A stretch of DNA of 64,000 nucleotides from Ricinus communis (lineage: Eukaryota > Streptophyta > Magnoliopsida > Malpighiales > Euphorbiaceae). Below, piece by piece: positions 22,508 through 33,172 of the stretch. Each line of letters begins with the position of its first letter. The first letter of the stretch is position 1. Under the pieces are notes generated by a model. It was not told the DNA's origin, did no database searches, and saw only the letters and a list, made by a program, of their open reading frames with translations. The stretch covers positions 19,165,582 through 19,229,581 of the forward strand of contig NC_063262.1 of NCBI RefSeq assembly GCF_019578655.1, in the 5' to 3' direction. A program made the position numbers and the translations under genes.

Positions 22508-25500
22508 ATGGGTGATTTTGATGATGCCCGAAAAGTGAGAAACATATGCATATTAGCACATGTTGATCATGGGAAGACTACGCTTGCTGATCACCTTATT
22601 GCCGCCACTGGTGGTGGTCTGCTTCACCCTAAATTAGCGGGGAAGCTTAGGTTTATGGATTATCTTGATGAGGAACAAAGGCGTGCTATAACTATGAAGA
22701 GCTCTTCAATTGCTCTTCATTATAAGGACTACTCGATTAACCTTATAGACTCCCCTGGTCATATGGATTTTTGCAGTGAGGTCTCTACCGCTGCGAGATT
22801 GAGTGATGGGGCTTTAGTTTTGGTTGATGCTGTTGAGGGAGTTCATATTCAGACACATGCTGTTTTGCGTCAGTCTTGGCTTGAGAAGCTCAGTCCTTGT
22901 TTGGTGCTTAATAAGATTGATAGGTTGATCTGTGAGTTGAAGTTGAGTCCTATGGAAGCATATAACCGTCTTTTGAGGATTGTTCATGAGGTTAATGGAA
23001 TTATGAGTGCATACAAGTCTGAGAGATATTTGTCAGATGTTGATTCTATACTTTCCGCGCCATCTGGTGAGTTGGGTGATGAAAATCTTGAGTTAATAGA
23101 AGATGACGAGGAGGATACTTTTCAACCGCAGAAGGGGAATGTGGCATTTGTTTGTGCATTAGATGGGTGGGGTTTTAGTATTAGTGAGTTTGCTGAATTT
23201 TACGCGTCAAAGCTTGGTGCAAGTTCAGCTGCATTGCAGAAGGCTTTGTGGGGTCCTAGGTATTTCAATCCTAAGACTAAGATGATTGTAGGGAAGAAGG
23301 GACTGGAAGGAGGAGGCAAGGCTCGGCCTATGTTTGTGCAATTTGTGCTTGAACCATTGTGGCAGGTTTACCATTCAGCCTTAGAGCCTGATGGAAATAA
23401 AGGATTACTTGAGAAAGTTATTAAGTCATTTAATTTGAGTGTGCCACCTCGTGAACTTCAAAATAAGGATCCAAAGCTTGTGCTTCAAGCTGTCATGAGC
23501 CGCTGGCTTCCTTTGTCAGATTCTGTTTTATCCATGGTTGTGAAATGTATGCCAGATCCTATTGCTGCCCAGTCTTTTCGAATTTCACGTTTGCTTCCAA
23601 AGAGAGATGTTTTGCATGATGTGGCTGACCCGAGTGTCATTACTGAGACAGATCTTGTGAGGAAGTCGATTGAGATTTGTGATTCTAGCCCTGAAGCAGC
23701 TTCTGTTGCTTTTGTATCCAAGATGTTTGCTGTACCAACAAAAATGCTACCTCAAAGGGGTCCAAATGGGGAGATTTTGAATAACTACAGTGATGAAAAT
23801 GGAAATGGTGAATCGGATGAGTGCTTCCTTGCATTTGCAAGGATTTTTAGTGGGGTTCTTTATTCAGGTCAAAGAGTTTTTGTTCTTTCAGCATTATATG
23901 ACCCTTTGAGGGGAGACTCAATGCAGAAGCATGTGCAGGAGGCTGAGTTGCATTCCTTGTATCTCATGATGGGTCAAGGCTTGAAACCAGTGACCTCTGC
24001 AAAAGCAGGGAACGTTGTGGCAATTCGAGGCCTCGGCCAACATATTTTAAAAAGTGCAACTCTTTCATCCACGAGAAACTGTTGGCCTTTCTCCAGCATG
24101 ACATTCCAGGTTGCTCCAACTCTAAGAGTTGCAGTTGAGCCATCTGATCCAGCAGATATTACTGCTCTAATGAAAGGTTTGAGGCTTCTGAACAGGGCAG
24201 ATCCATTTGTAGAGGTAACTGTTTCTTCTAGAGGGGAGCATGTGCTTGCTGCTGCTGGTGAAGTTCACTTAGAAAGATGCGTCAAAGATTTGAGGGAAAG
24301 ATTTGCAAAGGTGAGCCTGGAAGTCTCTCCACCTCTCGTATCCTATAAGGAGACCATTGAGAATAATGCATCCAATGCTTTTGATAATCTGAAGTCACTG
24401 AGTAAAAGCTCTGATTATGTGGAGAAAATAACACCAAATGGAAGATGTGTTGTTCGCGCGCAAGTCATGAAACTTCCACCTGCTCTAACCAAGGTGCTTG
24501 ATGAAAGTGCCAGTATACTTGGGGACATTATTGGTGGGAACCTGGGGCAGTCAAATAGAGGTGTGGAAACACAAGGATCAAGCGTTTTGCAAGATGAGAA
24601 TTCAGTTGAAGCACTTAAGAAACGCATAACTGATGCTGTGGAGAGTGAAGTTTTGTCTTGGAGTGAAAATGACAAGGATCGGCCTGAGAAATATAAACTC
24701 AAGTGGCAAAAATTGCTCAAGAAGATTTGGGCACTTGGTCCAAGACAGGTTGGCCCAAACATCCTCTTCACTCCAGATTTGAAAAGCAAGATCAACGATT
24801 CCTCTGTTCTTATAAGGGGTTCTCCTCATGTATCTGAAAAATTGGGCTTAGTGGATAATTATAGGGATTGTAATACACCTGCCAATGCTTCGTCTGAAGT
24901 AACTAAACCATTACAGATGGAAGCAGAGAGTCTGCAGAACAGTTTAGTGTCTGGATTTCAGCTTGCAACAGCAGCTGGACCTTTATGTGATGAACCAATG
25001 TGGGGAGTGGCTTTTGTGGTTGAGGCTTATGTATCTCCCTTGGCTGAGCAGGCTGACGAGTCAGAATCTAATCAACAATCTGAGCAGTATGGTATGTTCA
25101 CAGGGCAGGTTATGGCAGCTGTCAAGGATGCATGTAGAGCAGCTGTACTTCAGAACAAACCCCGGCTTGTTGAGGCAATGTATTTTTGTGAATTGAACAC
25201 GCCAACTGAATTTTTGGGCCCTATGTATGCAGTGCTTAATCGTAGACGGGCTCGGGTCTTGAAGGAGGAAATGCAGGAAGGATCTCCACTTTTCACAGTT
25301 CACGCATATGTCCCAGTTTCTGAGAGCTTTGGTTTTCCTGATGAGCTCAGAAGATGGACTTCAGGTGCTGCAAGTGCTCTTCTTGTTCTTAGCCATTGGG
25401 AAGCACTCCCTGAGGATCCTTTCTTCGTACCAAAAACAGAAGAAGAAATTGAAGAGTTTGGAGATGGTTCCAGTGTTCTGCCGAATACATCGAGAAAACT

Positions 25501-25594
25501 CATTGATGCTGTAAGGCGGCGGAAGGGCCTCCCTGTGGAGGAAAAAGTAGTCCAGCATGCTACCAAACAGAGGACATTGGCGCGAAAAGTGTAG
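22508..25594 (+). CDS. EFL1: EFL1, elongation factor-like GTPase 1 (60S ribosome maturation)
   Basis: This open frame of 1028 codons starts MGDFDDARKVRNICILAHVD and has no introns. EFL1 (yeast Ria1) is an EF-2-like cytoplasmic GTPase that works with SBDS to release the anti-association factor eIF6 from new 60S subunits. The GTPase motifs are intact: AHVDHGKT (residues 17-24), DSPGH (81-85) and NKID (135-138), with AITMKSSSIAL as the switch region. An acidic insert (ELIEDDEED, about residue 198) is typical of EFL1 and absent from EF-2. EF-2-like domains III-V follow (AAGEVHLERCVKDL; YVPVSESFGF), ending TKQRTLARKV. EF-2's C-terminal diphthamide motif is not seen, which separates it from EF-2. 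This is the only intact gene here and presumably is expressed. Confidence 0.95.
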   Translation: MGDFDDARKVRNICILAHVDHGKTTLADHLIAATGGGLLHPKLAGKLRFMDYLDEEQRRAITMKSSSIALHYKDYSINLIDSPGHMDFCSEVSTAARLSDGALVLVDAVEGVHIQTHAVLRQSWLEKLSPCLVLNKIDRLICELKLSPMEAYNRLLRIVHEVNGIMSAYKSERYLSDVDSILSAPSGELGDENLELIEDDEEDTFQPQKGNVAFVCALDGWGFSISEFAEFYASKLGASSAALQKALWGPRYFNPKTKMIVGKKGLEGGGKARPMFVQFVLEPLWQVYHSALEPDGNKGLLEKVIKSFNLSVPPRELQNKDPKLVLQAVMSRWLPLSDSVLSMVVKCMPDPIAAQSFRISRLLPKRDVLHDVADPSVITETDLVRKSIEICDSSPEAASVAFVSKMFAVPTKMLPQRGPNGEILNNYSDENGNGESDECFLAFARIFSGVLYSGQRVFVLSALYDPLRGDSMQKHVQEAELHSLYLMMGQGLKPVTSAKAGNVVAIRGLGQHILKSATLSSTRNCWPFSSMTFQVAPTLRVAVEPSDPADITALMKGLRLLNRADPFVEVTVSSRGEHVLAAAGEVHLERCVKDLRERFAKVSLEVSPPLVSYKETIENNASNAFDNLKSLSKSSDYVEKITPNGRCVVRAQVMKLPPALTKVLDESASILGDIIGGNLGQSNRGVETQGSSVLQDENSVEALKKRITDAVESEVLSWSENDKDRPEKYKLKWQKLLKKIWALGPRQVGPNILFTPDLKSKINDSSVLIRGSPHVSEKLGLVDNYRDCNTPANASSEVTKPLQMEAESLQNSLVSGFQLATAAGPLCDEPMWGVAFVVEAYVSPLAEQADESESNQQSEQYGMFTGQVMAAVKDACRAAVLQNKPRLVEAMYFCELNTPTEFLGPMYAVLNRRRARVLKEEMQEGSPLFTVHAYVPVSESFGFPDELRRWTSGAASALLVLSHWEALPEDPFFVPKTEEEIEEFGDGSSVLPNTSRKLIDAVRRRKGLPVEEKVVQHATKQRTLARKV

Positions 25595-25893
25595 TAATTG
25601 ATATTTCATTATACTCTAAAATTTTGTAAAATTTAAATTTTGGAATATTAATATTAAATACACATCTCTGAAATACATGAAAGCAAATATCAAAACTTCC
25701 TTTCTCTTTTCTACCTTGCATAGTCCAGCATGCTAGCAAACAAGGACATTGGCGCGAAAAATGTAGTAATTGATATTTCATTATACACTAAAATTTTGTA
25801 AAATTTAAATTTTGGAATATTAATATTAAATACACATCTCTGAAATACATGAAAGCAAATTTCAAAACTTCCTTTCTCTTTTCTACCTTGCAT
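25549..25893 (+). repeat. tandem duplication of the EFL1 3' end
   Basis: Unit 1 (25549-25721) contains the last 15 codons, the stop and the 3' flank. Unit 2 (25722-25893) repeats it with a 1-bp deletion and a few substitutions. Unit 2 therefore holds an untranslated copy of the gene's last codons, downstream of the true stop. Confidence 0.95.
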
Positions 25894-26799
25894 TTTCCTC
25901 TTTTTCTTTTATAGCTATTTATCTCAATTGTCATGAGGTTTAGTATTGTAAAGGACTATGGTTAATTTTGCATTGATTTCCCTCTCCTTTTTCCTTTCTC
26001 TCCATAACTTAACCTCCTACCAAACTAGACATATAGGGTGGTAAAAAATCCATAATTCATCGCTATAGAGATTATTATCCCATGAAAGGCAAATACAGTA
26101 ACATGAGTTACAAGACGGTATATTTGGAAATATATGACAAAGGGTTGAGGAGTCTGATTTCTGTTTTGCTGCTGTGTTAGCCATGTGTGTGAATACCATG
26201 GGCTTATCTGGAACTCTGGGCTCATGTGTGGCAGACGATGCTTCCATTGCAATGCCAAGGAAATTGGCTTTTGACGCTTGGCTTTCCTTTCTGAAACCTC
26301 CAAAACATCTTCATTCCGTTTTTTTTTTTTAAAGAATGCAAGGATTGTGAGCCTTCAGGTCTTCCGCGTGTATATTTGCCTGCAGCTCACTATCCCGGTT
26401 GTGATCAACTGTCTCTCAGGCACTCTCTTTCAGTTGCAGTAGACAAATATCCCTTGCCATTCTCAGTCATAATTGGATCTTTCAATTATTGCTGCATGCC
26501 TTCTGGTCATAATCGTGATTGATTGTGGCTATACATCATGGTGAGATACCATGATATTTATTTCATTCAGTCAACCTGCATGTATATGGTATCATTCAGT
26601 CCCATTCAGACCCAGTCATAAGCTACTATTTTAGAATTTTAAAGATCATATTTTAAAGCTTTTTGAACTGAGATGAAATTGCTTGACGTGAGAGGTTTAC
26701 AATTGTTATGATTCTAACTACTTTATATGGTGCCGACTGCTAAGTTTTTCGATTTCCTTCCACGAGGCCGATAATGTTTCAAGAATTGCCTTGTTGGAC
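25894..26799. other. intergenic DNA, no gene seen
   Basis: AT-rich sequence with short poly-T runs and no supported reading frame. The boundary with the CACTA remnant to the right is not resolved. Confidence 0.5.
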
Positions 26800-27719
26800 C
26801 ATGTTAGTGTTGGAGATCTTCAAACGCCCACTACAATAGTTGTTAATGACAACATCTTCTGTAGTCCAGAACGCCAGGGAGTTTGTTTAGTTCACTGCTC
26901 TCTCGCTGAGACGGCTTTTGCTGTGGGTTTCAGAGGCTGCCTTCATCTCGAGCCTCTTCTAATAGTCTGTCCAGTGGGTCCAGGTATCCTCTGCGACACA
27001 TCGAGGCCACTTCCCACTCCTCATTCAGCTGAATACCATGTCGCAGTATCTCTCGACTGCCTACCTATTCCAAGCAGGTTAGAGCTAGTCCTCGTACCTC
27101 AGGTCCCAAGTGAAAATTTTCTACAAAAACAAACAAAATAAAAATAATGTTAATATGAATCAGTTGTAAATAATAAATTACTGAATAATCATAATATTTA
27201 TTACCTTCCACTCCGTGAAGTACGAGTTCTTTATCGTCTTAGGCATGAATCGCCACGCGTACCCCTCACGTTCTATGGTGTTTTTAAAGATTTTCGTGGC
27301 TCGCACTGAGCATAGATGATATGTTACTGGCCTGCATATAATAAATTTAATGCAGTTAGTTTAGACGAGAATATTTAATGTATTTCTAATAATTATCAAT
27401 ATCAAAAAAATAATAAATTATATTACATATCATTCTCAATCCATATCTAGGGCTTTGAACTCCATAATGATGATTCGACCAGTGAGGTCCCCTCAGGTGG
27501 TGACACAAGTGTAGTGGGAGGTGGAACAGTGGCAAGTGGTGGAATAGTAAAAGGTGAACAACCTATGAGTGTAGTGGATAGTGGTAAAGGCAACAATGGC
27601 CTCGAACTGGGTGTAGAGTTAGGTGTAAAAGAATATATTCAGGATGTCTCTATGATAGAGGGTAAGGGTGGTGGAGTAGGCTACCCGTGACGCTCCTTAC
27701 GAGAGCATCTGTTTGCCAT
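26800..27719 (-). pseudogene. CACTA second gene, Transposase_24 (Ptta/En/Spm) type
   Basis: A three-exon minus-strand gene can be traced. Exon 1 runs 27719-27427 (MANRCSRKERHG, then proline-rich with PTPPPLPS). Exon 2 is 27331-27205 (TIEREGYAWRFMPKTIKNSY, ending EWK). Exon 3 runs from 27120 to about 26800 (KIFTWDLRYED and later ERYCDMVFS). Both introns have GT-AG ends, and the exon 2/3 junction keeps the reading frame through EWK|KIFTWD. The layout fits plant CACTA Transposase_24 proteins. Exon 1 holds at least two stops and exon 3 several, so it is dead. The family call rests on pattern resemblance. Confidence 0.6.
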
Positions 27720-28019
27720 CTGAATTATTTTATTTTTTTCAATATTGCTAATATCATTAGTTTATTTTAAACAACATTCATAAGAAGCTTAAATTAATAT
27801 ATAAAGTAATCAATGTAAAAATAATATAAAATAAAAAGAAGTCATAGTACTAATACATATGAGTTAATTACAGAAAAACAACTTATATGCCTAAGCATTA
27901 GTATTATTTGACTCTTCATTATGGTTGTCTGTTTTTGAATCAAGTTCTAAGTCATCGTCACTGCTGCCAGTTTTATCTCCAAGTTCTATTAACCCACCAT
28001 CCACATCATTCATAAAAGC

Positions 28020-28460
28020 CGGATCTTCGTCTAATTGTACCGGAACATATACGTTCAACTGATCCTCCTGAAATGGTAGTGTTTAGAGGTGGTGGAGTTT
28101 TAGATCCAGTCTTTGGAACTTCAAATCAGATCTCGCTTTTATTTTACAAACGGCCCACCAGTTGCTCTTGTCCTAATGCAAACTTGGATATGTGCAATAA
28201 TATACTTGATTTTCTTGAACTAAAAGCATAAATGGTTTGTACCGATTAAACTTGCACTTATGGTTTACATCGACAAGCTTGTACTTTGTATGCACTTTTG
28301 TACCTAAATTCAGTATCGGGTCAAACCAGTCGCACTTCAATAGTATAGTCTTCTTAATTGGCAACCCTAGGTACTCCAAACTAGTCACACAATACTTCCT
28401 TTGCATGCTTGTCAAGCATGTAAGTAGCTTTTGGATACTTTCTTATTGCATCACGCTTCA
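28020..28460 (-). pseudogene. CACTA transposase, DUF4216 domain
   Basis: The minus-strand frame MTSMQRKYCVTSLEYLGLPI continues with ILLKCDWFDP, YKLVDVNHK, KPFMLLVQENQVYY and, past a frame change, WWAVCKIKARS. This is the DUF4216 signature (FKCDWFD, VN, PFILASQAxQVYY, WxVV) that lies in the C-terminal part of plant CACTA TNP2 proteins. The solo LTR at 28461-31421 separates it from the rest of TNP2. It reads in the same direction as 27719-26800 and 33172-31427. Confidence 0.8.
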
Positions 28461-31421
28461 TGTAATACTCGAAATTTTTATATTTAATAATAATTATATT
28501 AATAATGAATTTTTATTTAAATTAATTTAATTTTATCTTTATTTGGTCTAGTTGGAATGATTTAAATGCAAATTTTGAATTTTAATATTAGACTAATAAA
28601 GGAGTCATTCTTTCTATATCCCATTAGTTTGAATTTTTAATAAATTAATTAAGTAAATTATTGAGAAATAATTATATTTTGGTTATTCAAATTTTTCCTA
28701 AATATATATATATATATATATATATATTGGAAAATTATGGTAGAAATTGTAAAGGATGTTTTTATAAAAGAATTTTGAAGAAATTGATATTTTAATTAGC
28801 TAGTGGTATTTAATTTTAAGTTGGAAAATATCTAGCAAATTGGTTATTTAATTTAATTGCGTGTTAGGACTAAATTGAAAATTTATTTTGGAATAAGGAT
28901 TAAAAGGATAATTTTATTTTTATGGGATTTTAATGGAAATTTGTGAGTATGGTATTTTCGTAAATATTTATGTCGGCCAGGGGTATTTATGTTATTATAT
29001 ATTTTCAATAATTCTGATTTGACCCAAATTAATTAGTTAAGGGCTTAATTGAAAGGCTAAAAGAAAGTTTAGGGGTTAAATTAGAGTTCTGCTGGATGAA
29101 ATTATAAGTAATTAAGAAGGTTAAGGGACCAAATTATAATAAGAAAAAGTTTGGGGGTTTAATGTCGATATTAAAAGGAAAGAAAATCAGGGAAGAAGGG
29201 AGAGAGAGAGAAAGAGGGGTTGTCGCGCGTGAAGAAGAAGGAGGAACCGGGTGCTGCGTCGTCCTGCCGGTGGCGATCGACTGCTGGGAGCGCGATGCAG
29301 TCGGTGGCTTCGAGCGGCGACGTGAGGCAAGAATCGCAAAGAGAGAGGCAGCGGCTTTCGAGCGTCGTTATGGCCGTTTCCAACGGCCTTTCCGGCCGAT
29401 CTCAGTGGCGATCAGCTCCTCTTAGAGAGAGCTTCCTTTTGGCGGTGGCGACGTCAGTTTTGGTGGCCGGAGGAGGGAGTTCCGGCAAAGTGGTGGCAGT
29501 CGTGTTTTCTGGCTTTTTCGGTGAGCTCCGGCGGAGGATGGACGATTAGAGGGCATATCCCGACTCTCCTTAGCTCAAGCTTCGCAATGGCACCGGTTTC
29601 GTGGCGATCGGGCTTCGTTTGTAAATCGACGGCCGAGATCGTCCGTAAATCTCTCAGGATGATCGGGTGTCGAAAAATCGGAAGCAAGGATCGTCTTCAA
29701 CGCGTCATTTTGAGTCCGATGGTGAGTTCGGATCATCGATCGGACTCCGGCGGCTGGAGGCCAGTCGACCGAGCAATTGAGCATCTCGGTAATTTTTCTC
29801 TCGCCCGTTAATTTTGAAATTCTTTGATGTAATTTATGTTTATTTATTATGTTGAGTATTAGATGATATTTGTGAGTTAAAAATAATAGTTTGTCGGACT
29901 GCCTGCCGTAGTTGTGTTTTGTGTTGTGTAGCGGAGTCGGGAAAATAGTGAAGTCTGGGGACCCGACTCCCGTTGTCTGGATTGTTGGATATTTGTAGTG
30001 TCTTTCTGGCAGGTTCTGGACCCGTTTTACGGGGGGTAATGTCCGTAAATTAGGGGAGGTTCTGCCGAATTTCCGGCAAATTCCTTGATTCTAATTTAAT
30101 TTTAGGCAGTCTATTCTGGGGTCTAAGTTTAGGAAAAATCTACGAATGTCTATTAATTGTATATCTTTTGTTACTAGATAATTCAGCCTTCCCGCCAGCT
30201 CCACCCGAGGAGTAGGAGCGGACTGCGGAACGCATTAGATCTGTGAGTTAAAGTCACATAATCTCTACACTATTGCCAGACATAATTTGATATGCTATCT
30301 TGAAATTCATATTTAATATGATTATTAGTATCGCAATATAAATAATTTCATTTAATTATTATTTATTGAGATAAATTTCAATATTGTTACTAGTAATATT
30401 ATATCGCTATTTTGATAGTTAATGTTATATTCACACAATTGTTATTATTATTTTTCCACATATCGCACGTTGTTTCCTCAAAATTCTGATTCTTTATTTC
30501 GATATGTGTTTAATAATTTTGCTAGACCATGATTATTATTATATTTGTTGAATGTGATTTGGGATGAGGCTTTAGTAGAATATGCCACCTGGTGGGTTGC
30601 ATCAGGACCGCGTGCGCACCGGTAATGATCAAAGACATGTAACAAGGTTATTATGGATTTGTTTGCCCTGATCGAGCAATGCTCTCTGGGCGCCGGCTTA
30701 GTTGGAATTCAAGTGTTCAGGCTGGAGTTAAGGTCCCTGATCGAGCAACACTCTTTGGGCGCCTGCTTAGTTGGAATTCAAGTGTCCAGGCTGGAGGTAA
30801 GGACCCTGATCGAGCTTGCTCTCTAGGCGCCAGACCTGTTGGATTAAGAGAGCCGAAAGGCTACTAGAATTTGGGGTTAGGGTTCTACTGAGCCACTCGT
30901 CCCGTAAAAGTAAAAATATATTTTTATTTATTTATGCATTCATTTTTTTTTAATTATGGTATATGATTATATTATGATTTGTATTTATGTTCAAGGTTTG
31001 ATATACTGATTTGAATAATTAATATTTTCTATGAAGACTGCAATAGTCTCTAGATTATTTAATTTTAACTCACTCTCGAGACTGACAGTCTCAATTTATT
31101 TTTTTCAGATGCGTGACTGTTAGTCTTCCCGCGACTCTTATTCAGTAACCCGACTCCTTCATCATTGGGTGATATATTTGATTTGATAAGTAAATTGGTA
31201 AATCTTAGATTCTCCGCAGCAGTAATAGTAGATGTATCAGTTGTAAATTTTCTGAGTTTCGGGTAAAATTTAATGTTACTGTAAATTATGGCATTAATAA
31301 TAGTAAAAGTTGAGATGAGATTTGTTTGAGTGGTGAGTGTCAGGCTTACTACGAGATTCTATGGCCTTACGCCTACCCATTCCCTAGTGCCGGTCATGGG
31401 CCCACGGATGGGGTCGTGACA
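28461..31421 (+). mobile_element. solo LTR (copy C) inside the CACTA transposase
   Basis: A 2961-bp LTR starts TGTAATACTC and ends GTCGTGACA, with CTTCA duplicated at 28456-28460 and 31422-31426. It holds the cleanest 69-bp repeats (starts at 30666, 30735 and 30804). A TA microsatellite lies at about 28704-28728. It is the same family as copies A and B. Confidence 0.93.
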
Positions 31422-31426
31422 CTTCA

Positions 31427-33172
31427 GTTCAGGGTACTGACGGTAATTATTAAGCTCCTCTTTAGACTTGTAAGTGTCTTTAGTTTTCTTTGGAATATCC
31501 ATTACAGTGTTGAAGACATTATCAAATACATTATTCTCTATATGTATTGTGGCAAATCATATTAGAACTCCAATAGGGCAAATATCAAAAAATGCTTATT
31601 TTCTTCCAACCACATATTTTACATATTATGCCATGACTTCTTCTGCACCATGTTCGGTAACTTTTTTCAGTCCCAACTCTTCTAATTCATGCAAAATCTG
31701 ATGCCTAAATCGAACGGGCGTGGTTTTTACCCCAACAGTCTTATTCTTAGTGAAAGTCATTCTATTCCTGTAACATGGATGATCGGTTGGCAAAAGATTT
31801 AGATGGTTATCAAACCATGATTGTTTTCCATTGAACTTAAAGAGTAAAAGTTTCAGAGTTGTCCATGCAATATGGACATGTTAATCGTCCAGCAGTTTCC
31901 CAATCCGACAATATCGAGTATGTAAGAAAGTTACTTATAGTCCACATCAATGCAGCTCGCATCTGAAAATTCTATATGAAATGTCATAACTCCATACACC
32001 CACCTTCCGCAACTGTTTTAACTCTACAATCAGTGGTTGAAAAACACATCGAACTTATCCTTTGGATTTCTTGAGCTCGGAACCAATACAGACAAAACAT
32101 GCATTGTTCCTTCATACATAACCACAGAGGTAGATTATACGGGGTCACTATTACTAGCTAGGAAGAGTATTGTTGCCCTGACTAACCAAATGGTTGAAAA
32201 CTATCCATGCAAAGACCCAGTTTAACATTCCGACTTTTAGTTTCAAAAGTTGGGATACGTCTCATTGAAATGCTTTTAAGCTGGTGAATCAAATGGATGG
32301 CGCATAATCCCATCTCAACCTCATGCTCTACGTGCCACCTCATATTCTTTGCAATAGCATTTGATGCATACTAGAGGTTAGAGAAAAAATAATACACTTT
32401 TTGTATGCCAAACTTCTTTTTTGTCTTTTATCTGAGCCCTGATGTGGTTTTTTGAACCTCAGATGGCAACAAATCTTACAGCTCACTAAGTCAATATTTC
32501 CAGGCCAATATATCATATACCTATTGAAACTACAATTGATCTTTTTTACCGGCAGACCTAGACCATGAAGTAACTTCTTAGTATTGTAAAAGTTATCAGC
32601 CACCATATTATTTTCAAGCACTATCCCTTTCATCAAGTCACACATATGGTCAAAGCATCTTTTTAACATGTGATTCTCTAACTTTATGCTCATTAGTCTA
32701 GTAACGAGAGATAGCTATGAATGCCTTTTATAAGCGGGCTACAACTCCTTATCTATTGCCTTTAGCATGTCAAAAAACATTTGTGCTTAGCATTAGGGGG
32801 TTCCTCCATGTTATCGACATTAAAACCAAGACTCACTGCATCCATAACCATTATTTGATACAGATCAAATGATTCTTCTCTAACAACACCACTTGTACCA
32901 CCGGATTTAGAAATGTTGTCAACCCTAACTATCCTTTCACCTTGATATGTCCACACATAATAGTTAGATACAAATCCATACTTTGCCACATGGTATTTAA
33001 TTATATCTAGGTTATGGAAAGCCTCGTTCTAACACTTTTGGTGATTACATGGATACCTAAGCTTGTCCTTATCCATGTATCTAGGTTGACTAAAGGCAAA
33101 ATAAATAAACTCCTTTAGACCATCCAAAAAATCTTGGTTTAGAATGCCCTTATAAACCTAGACTACATTCAT
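31427..33172 (-). pseudogene. CACTA (En/Spm) TNP2 transposase, N-terminal and core part
   Basis: From the probable start at 33172 (MNVV, then a TAG) the frame shows the transposase-associated domain: KGILNQDFLDGLKEFIYFAF, a CNHQKC-type cysteine pair and YGFVSNYYVWTYQGER. The TNP2 core follows: NTKKLLHGLGLPVKKI, YWPGNIDLVSCKICCHLRFK, then FSLTSSMHQM and, after more stops, QPLIVELKQL and GVWSYDI. TNP2 binds the element ends and cuts DNA. Many stops and frame changes show that it is inactive. It continues across the solo LTR into the DUF4216 part. Confidence 0.85.

Noticed and set aside
26829..26839. CACTACAATAG as the left terminus of the CACTA element
   Set aside because: It lies inside the Transposase_24-like region, has no subterminal repeats next to it, and its flank does not match the flank at 35698 (GCC against ACT).
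26791..27141. 116-codon plus-strand frame right of EFL1
   Set aside because: It overlaps exon 3 of the minus-strand Transposase_24-like gene, which has a better motif and splice fit.
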